12,765 bases of DNA, taken from positions 1 through 12,765 of the forward strand of contig NJDV01000079.1 of the NCBI GenBank assembly GCA_002254765.1, in the 5' to 3' direction. Origin of the DNA: Thermoplasmatales archaeon ex4484_36 (lineage in GTDB: Archaea; Thermoplasmatota; Penumbrarchaeia; Penumbrarchaeales; EX4484-36). The notes beneath the pieces are model-generated. The model ran no database searches and was not told the DNA's origin. It saw nothing but the letters and a program-made list of their open reading frames with translations. How positions within the stretch are numbered: the stretch's first letter is position 1; each line of letters starts with the position of its first letter. Positions 9,304 through 12,765 of this stretch are shown here, in pieces. The position numbers and the translations under genes were made by a program.

Positions 9304-10227
9304 TCAGATTACTCCCAGCTCTTTGAGCTTCTCCTCCGGGACCGTCCCGTCCTCCCTCCACCCCCGGGCCCTGTAGTAGTCCCTTCTCATCTCCTCCTCT
9401 TCCTCCTCCGTTATGTAGGAGCCCTTGGAGGGGCCCTCCGGGATGGGCAGGGTCTTTATCCTCCTGGGGAGGGAGTCGTCCTTCCAGGTTATGCCCTGCC
9501 TCAGGTTGATGACCCTCTTCATGTTGTTCAGCCTCTCCCCCACCCGGAGAAGCTCCTCCTCCCCCAGGCTGATTCCGAGGTTTGCCTCAAGAAGCTCCCT
9601 GTAGTTCTGAAGGAGGTAGATGCCCCTGGAGAACTTGCAGACGCCCAGGGTGTCGTAGACCGCCATGAAGTCCTCCATCTCCTTGATCTCCCGCCCCTTG
9701 TTCTTCGCGGAGAAGCGGTCCACCCCCTCAAACCTCCAGAACTTCCCGGTGAGCTCAAGGGCGTAGACTCCCGATTTGAGGTGGCAGGCCCCCCTGTGGG
9801 AGACCATGAACCCAAGGCCCATGCCCTTGATCCCCCTGACATCGTATGCGGGAGGCTCCTGGCCCTTCACATGAACGGCCCACTCCTCAGAGCCCTTATT
9901 CAGCTTCTCGGCGGCCCTCTTCACACCCTCGGCGAGGAGGTCTCCGAGGCCCTCCCGGTGGGCGATCTTCTCTATCATCTTAAGCAGTGCCTCTGGGTTG
10001 CCGAAGGTCAGGGGCACCCCGCCGGTATCCTCATCGGTGAGCACACCCCGCTCGTAGCTCTCCATGGCCCAGCCGATAACGCCGCCTGTGGATATGGTGT
10101 CCATGCCCAGCTGGTCGCAGAGAAGGTTCGCCTTCGCCAGCGCCTCCACGTCGGGGTTCCCGACGTTTGAGCCCAGTGCGAAGAGGGTCTCGTACTCTAT
10201 CCCGTCAAGGGCGGTTCCCTTATACGG
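9304..10227 (-). pseudogene. Aldehyde:ferredoxin oxidoreductase, C-terminal part in shifted frame
   Basis: In the frame shifted relative to the N-terminal part, AOR sequence resumes with PYKGTALDGIEYETLFALGS and continues through ANLLCDQLGMDTISTGGVIGW, GVKRAAEKL, the domain-3 stretch GMGLGFMVSHRGACH and LGVCKFSRGIY, whose Cys is the expected fourth [4Fe-4S] ligand. It ends at TGA 9304-9306 and has no start of its own (an internal ATG at 10149 is not natural). With the N-terminal part the gene totals about 600 codons, the usual AOR family size less a short missing stretch after CYGC. The downstream DUF402 gene begins four bases later. Confidence 0.88.
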
Positions 10228-11110
10228 GCTTGCAGCAGCCGTAGCACGCCTTGTTCTTGATGGAGTACCTGGGGGCCCAGTAGTAGGGGTCTATCTTTTC
10301 CCTCTCCTTGAACACACCCTCCCTCCAGTTCCTTGTGGGGAAGGTGCCGCGCTCTCTGTTCATCCACTCCAGGAACTCCCCGGTTCCGTATTTGGTGTCG
10401 TCCCTGTACGCCGGGGACTCCTTCATGGTCTCCGTCCACCTCTTCAGGAGCTCCAGGGCCCTCCGGGGGTCCTTGGGTCTCACAGAGAGGGTGCCCCTCA
10501 CAGCCAGGGCCTTGAGGTTCTTATAACCCCACACCGCCCCCAGCCCTCCCCTGCCAAACTGCCTGTGGTCGCTGTCCACGCAAGCGAAGCGCACCAGCCT
10601 CTCCCCGGCGGGCCCTATTGAAGCCACAATCATCCTTCTGTCACCCTCAATCCTCCTTATCTCCTCCTGGGTGTCGTGTGTTGTCATGCCCCAGAGGGGT
10701 GTGGCGTCCTTGAACTCCACCTTCTCGTTTCGTATCACAACGTAGGTGGGGCGCTCGGCCTTTCCCACGATGACAAGGGCGTCGTACCCAGCATGCTTGA
10801 TCTCAGCGCCTATGGGGCTGCCGGAAGTGGAGTCGGAGAACGTTCCCGTCAGCGGAGAGACCGATGTTATCTGGCACTTCCCCCCCGTGGGGACCGGAAG
10901 GGCATTGAAGACCCCGGGGGTTATCACAACAGGGTTCTCCGCAGAGAGGGGCTCCACCCTCTCCTTCACCATGTCAAAGAGGATCTTCGTGGCGAAGCCG
11001 TTCCCCCCCAAGTACTTCTCGTACCACTCCTCCGGGACGTCCCGTATCTCGTAGGAGGGCTTGCTGAGATCGATCCAGAGCATCTTCCCGCTCATTCCTG
11101 CAGGGGGCAT
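10220..11110 (-). CDS. Aldehyde:ferredoxin oxidoreductase (tungsten/molybdenum), N-terminal part
   Basis: AOR-family enzyme oxidising aldehydes to acids with reduction of ferredoxin, using a bis-pterin tungsten or molybdenum site. The order GKMLWIDLSKPSYEI, YLGGNGFATKIL, GKCQITSVSPLTGTFSDS and GRGGLGAVWGYKNLKALAV is the pterin-binding domain. The first cluster cysteines appear at residues 289 and 292 (CYGC), but the third ligand of the C-x2-C-x3-C motif, expected at 296, is replaced by Val followed by TAA. Sequence then resumes in another frame. ATG 11110 sits one base after the ferredoxin stop with GGAGGTG upstream. Specificity (AOR, FOR, GAPOR or WOR type) cannot be assigned. Confidence 0.9.
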   Translation of the reverse strand: MPPAGMSGKMLWIDLSKPSYEIRDVPEEWYEKYLGGNGFATKILFDMVKERVEPLSAENPVVITPGVFNALPVPTGGKCQITSVSPLTGTFSDSTSGSPIGAEIKHAGYDALVIVGKAERPTYVVIRNEKVEFKDATPLWGMTTHDTQEEIRRIEGDRRMIVASIGPAGERLVRFACVDSDHRQFGRGGLGAVWGYKNLKALAVRGTLSVRPKDPRRALELLKRWTETMKESPAYRDDTKYGTGEFLEWMNRERGTFPTRNWREGVFKEREKIDPYYWAPRYSIKNKACYGCCKPV

Positions 11111-11111
11111 C

Positions 11112-11567
11112 TCAGACCACCTCCTTCATGAGCTCTTTTGTCCTCTTTATCTCCTCCTGATCCGCCTCGGCGAACTCTATGGCCCCCGCCGTGCAGACCT
11201 TCACGCACTGGGGGTCCCCGCCGCAGAGGTCGCACTTGTAGGCCTTCCCGTCTATCATCTGGATGACCTTCATGGGGCACCTCTGGTAGCAGATTCTGCA
11301 CCCTATGCAGGTCTCCTTATTTATCACCACAACCCCTGAGGGGTCCCTCGTTATGGACCCCGTGGGGCAGACCTCCATACAGAAGTTCTCACCGCAGTCA
11401 ACCCCCTGTGTGCAGGCCAGGGGCAGATCCACGGTGACGCCCTTCCTGTAGACCTGGATGTAAGCCAGGAGAGGGTTCACCTCCCCGTGATGGTACAGAG
11501 CACAGGCAACCTCACACAGTTTACAACCAGTACACTTCTCTGGATGCGCTATGATGCTTTTCACCAT
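11112..11567 (-). CDS. Four-cluster [4Fe-4S] ferredoxin-type subunit of the AOR
   Basis: 151-residue iron-sulfur protein with sixteen cysteines in four groups: 12/15/18/22, 52/58/63/67, 87/90/93/97 and 112/115/121/125. The first and third are plain C-x2-C-x2-C-x3-C ferredoxin motifs; the second and fourth have longer spacings, as in HycB/DmsB-type electron-transfer subunits. It can thus hold four [4Fe-4S] cubanes and form an electron wire. The gene is first in the minus-strand operon and one base upstream of the AOR catalytic gene, so it is very likely the AOR partner subunit, as in heteromeric WOR5- or AorAB-type enzymes. ATG 11567 is supported by the TATA box about 50 bases upstream. Confidence 0.9.
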   Translation of the reverse strand: MVKSIIAHPEKCTGCKLCEVACALYHHGEVNPLLAYIQVYRKGVTVDLPLACTQGVDCGENFCMEVCPTGSITRDPSGVVVINKETCIGCRICYQRCPMKVIQMIDGKAYKCDLCGGDPQCVKVCTAGAIEFAEADQEEIKRTKELMKEVV

Positions 11568-11608
11568 TTGCTTTCCCCCACAAAAACTGTGTCATCTCCA
11601 AATAAAGG

Positions 11609-11622
11609 TGAAAAATATAAAG
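11609..11622 (-). promoter_or_regulatory. TATA box of the ferredoxin-AOR-DUF402 operon
   Basis: On the minus strand the sequence reads CCTTTATATTTTTC, a strong archaeal TATA box. The expected start of transcription lies about 25 bases downstream, near 11590, leaving a leader of about 20 bases before ATG 11567. Confidence 0.7.
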
Positions 11623-11629
11623 GTTATCT

Positions 11630-11780
11630 ATGCACAACCGTTCATATCCCTCCCCCCGGGGGGTGGGGGGAGAAAGACAATCATCCATGGGAACAGAAGC
11701 AACGTGGGGGGGAGAGGCTTCCCCGGGGTGGAACAGAATTGGAAGGGTAGGGTTATATCCGCCCTCCCCTCCCCGGGAAA
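11630..11780. other. Non-coding GC-tract region between divergent promoters
   Basis: No gene is visible between the minus-strand AOR promoter and the plus-strand promoter at about 11783. The region carries a perfect C6G6 palindrome (11652-11663) running into T and G6, a G7 tract (11706-11712), CCCCGGGG (11721-11728) and CCCCGGG (near 11771). It could form hairpins or G-quadruplex-like structure. Short plus-strand frames here show no protein character. Confidence 0.5.
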
Positions 11781-11792
11781 GGTTTATATTGT
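11781..11792 (+). promoter_or_regulatory. TATA box of the AT-rich methyltransferase block
   Basis: GGTTTATATTG with a purine run (GGGAAAG) just upstream resembles a BRE/TATA pair. Transcription would start about 25 bases downstream at 11810-11815, almost exactly on the ATGATG at 11812-11817, so a leaderless transcript is likely. No ribosome site is seen before that ATG. Confidence 0.6.
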
Positions 11793-11811
11793 GGCAAAAT
11801 AATTACTTGTA

Positions 11812-11958
11812 ATGATGATAGCCACCAGGGACCTCACATACAAAGGAAGGAGAAATTCCCAGAGAAACCGAGTTACAATTTATGCTCGTTATGTAATGAA
11901 AGGTCTGGGAGAAATAAAGTGTCTGCTGGATATGGTCAAAGGTGAGAAAAATGGGTGA
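11812..11958 (+). CDS. Small basic hypothetical protein (48 aa)
   Basis: I do not recognise this protein. It reads from ATG 11812 (a second ATG follows at once), with a basic N-terminal half (TYKGRRNSQRNRV) and a helical second half (YARYVMKGLGEIKCLLDMV). The start coincides with the predicted transcription start of the TATA box at 11783, which favours a real leaderless gene. It overlaps the next small frame by eight bases (ATGGGTGA arrangement), suggesting translational coupling. It could equally be the front of a longer gene broken by a lesion of the type seen elsewhere in the window. Confidence 0.45.
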   Translation: MMIATRDLTYKGRRNSQRNRVTIYARYVMKGLGEIKCLLDMVKGEKNG

Positions 11959-12124
11959 GTTCATATATTCTGCCGGATTCAAAGACAGCACGATCTTCCC
12001 ATATCCTTACAGAACCAAAGAAAAAGCGAAATTCATATATTCGGGGTTAAGCATAGTCCGGGCGGTGTGGCTTACCATCAGATTCAAAGAGTGGGAACCA
12101 ATGATAGCATTATGGAGAGAGTAA
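11951..12124 (+). CDS. Small hypothetical protein (57 aa) with repeated FIYS motif
   Basis: I do not recognise this protein. It is aromatic-rich (many Tyr, Phe and Trp), with FIYS at residues 4-7 and again 28-31, encoded by an exact repeat of TTCATATATTC 72 bases apart. The C-terminus (RAVWLTIRFKEWEPMIALW) is amphipathic or partly hydrophobic but not a clear membrane span. It overlaps the preceding small frame by eight bases and ends two bases before the methyltransferase ATG, so all three look like one transcript. A degenerate fragment of a longer gene is an alternative. Confidence 0.4.
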   Translation: MGEFIYSAGFKDSTIFPYPYRTKEKAKFIYSGLSIVRAVWLTIRFKEWEPMIALWRE

Positions 12125-12126
12125 TC

Positions 12127-12765
12127 ATGAATAAAGAAATTAAAACCAAAGGGGAGATAATACTGGAGAAAGGAGAAAGAACAGGTGACTTCTGGGCATT
12201 CAAAGAGGAACCATTATCAAAAGAGAGTCAACTAATGTTATTTGATAATGTTCAATTTATCTATGAATTAGCATTGGCACAACTTGAATTAAAGGCTTTG
12301 GGAGTGCATTTTGAAGTGACAAATGGACTTAGAGAATTTAGGCTTTTGGATGAACCTAAAGACGTGGAATCTCTCAGAAAGAAACTTGCTTATTTCAAAT
12401 TGATAAAAGGTGAATATACTGATTATTTCTACATTGTAAAAAAGAATAGAACAAGATCCGTAAATCAATACTTGACTCACTGGATATACCCTTACAAGGG
12501 GAAATTCCACCCTCAAATGATTAGGGCATTACTTAACATCATAGGGTTAAACAAAGACGATACTGTGCTAGATCCATTTATTGGAAGTGGGACGACAGCA
12601 GTAGAAGCTCAACTCTTAGGTATCAATTGTATAGGTATTGATATATCACCTTTATGCATTCTCCAAAGCAGAGTGAAAACAGAATCAGTGGAAGTTTTAC
12701 CTGAAATATTAGAGTGGAAAGATAAAATTCTAAAAAGGGTTGGAGTGAACTTGTTTAATCTAGAC
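12127..12765 (+). CDS. DNA methyltransferase, N4-cytosine/N6-adenine type (3' end outside window)
   Basis: The open frame runs from ATG 12127 to the window end (213 codons, no stop). Residues 1-110 form an unassigned N-terminal region. Then YPYKGKFHPQMIRALLN (about residues 121-137) precedes motif I, DPFIGSGTTAVEA at residue 149, the S-adenosylmethionine-binding loop, and GIDISP at about 170, which contacts the adenosyl ribose. This order is typical of DNA methylases in which the catalytic (D/N/S)PP(Y/W) motif follows motif I; that motif would lie past the window end. Base and codon use (AAA, GAA, TTA) is far more AT-rich than the ribosomal genes, consistent with transfer. A GGAGAG ribosome site precedes the start. 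A restriction or defence partner may follow. Confidence 0.85.
   Translation, partial: MNKEIKTKGEIILEKGERTGDFWAFKEEPLSKESQLMLFDNVQFIYELALAQLELKALGVHFEVTNGLREFRLLDEPKDVESLRKKLAYFKLIKGEYTDYFYIVKKNRTRSVNQYLTHWIYPYKGKFHPQMIRALLNIIGLNKDDTVLDPFIGSGTTAVEAQLLGINCIGIDISPLCILQSRVKTESVEVLPEILEWKDKILKRVGVNLFNLD

Noticed and set aside
9781..10621. Plus-strand frames opposite the AOR gene
   Set aside because: Low-complexity Pro/Leu/Arg translations antisense to a certain AOR; no start context or family match.
12289..12516. Minus-strand frame inside the methyltransferase
   Set aside because: Antisense to a clear S-adenosylmethionine-dependent methylase with motif I on the plus strand; no independent support.

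Overview
The window reads as a piece of an archaeal chromosome, most likely from an anaerobic euryarchaeon-type lineage that I cannot place more precisely. The evidence is a split RNA polymerase large subunit (A' and A''), eL30, a P-stalk pair (uL10 and P1/L12e) with the archaeal/eukaryotic acidic tail, Spt5/SecE, FtsZ, A/T-rich TATA boxes upstream of genes, and a tungsten/molybdenum aldehyde:ferredoxin oxidoreductase (AOR).

Layout. (1) Positions 1-4383, plus strand: rpoA1 (5' end outside the window), rpoA2 and rpl30e, tightly packed. (2) Positions 4408-8672, plus strand: a TATA-like box, then ftsZ, secE, spt5/nusG, rpl11, rpl1, rpl10 and rpl12, ending in a G/C hairpin and a T-run. (3) Positions 11620-8805, minus strand: a promoter, a four-cluster ferredoxin, an AOR and a DUF402 protein, packed as one operon convergent with the ribosomal operon. 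(4) From about 11780, plus strand: a visibly AT-rich segment with its own promoter, two tiny unassigned ORFs, and the 5' part of a DNA methyltransferase that runs off the window. This last block looks like acquired DNA.

The most striking property is not a new gene. At least six otherwise well-conserved genes (rpoA1, rpoA2, ftsZ, spt5, rpl1, AOR) each contain one abrupt junction where a stretch of universally conserved sequence is missing and the frame changes; good family sequence resumes at once on the other side. Several of these losses (the FtsZ nucleotide-binding loop, the AOR cluster cysteine, about 70 residues of A'') should not be tolerated by a living cell. The simplest reading is a recurrent assembly, amplification or consensus artefact, but the pattern is worth checking because it decides whether any of these genes is real as given.

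The best candidate for real novelty is rpoA2. The polymerase core of A'' is preceded by about 330 extra residues, comprising a helix-hairpin-helix-like start, a possible PUA/EVE-like beta domain and a very basic linker. A second clear signal is a 71-bp perfect direct repeat that makes the tails of uL10 and P1/L12e identical at DNA level.
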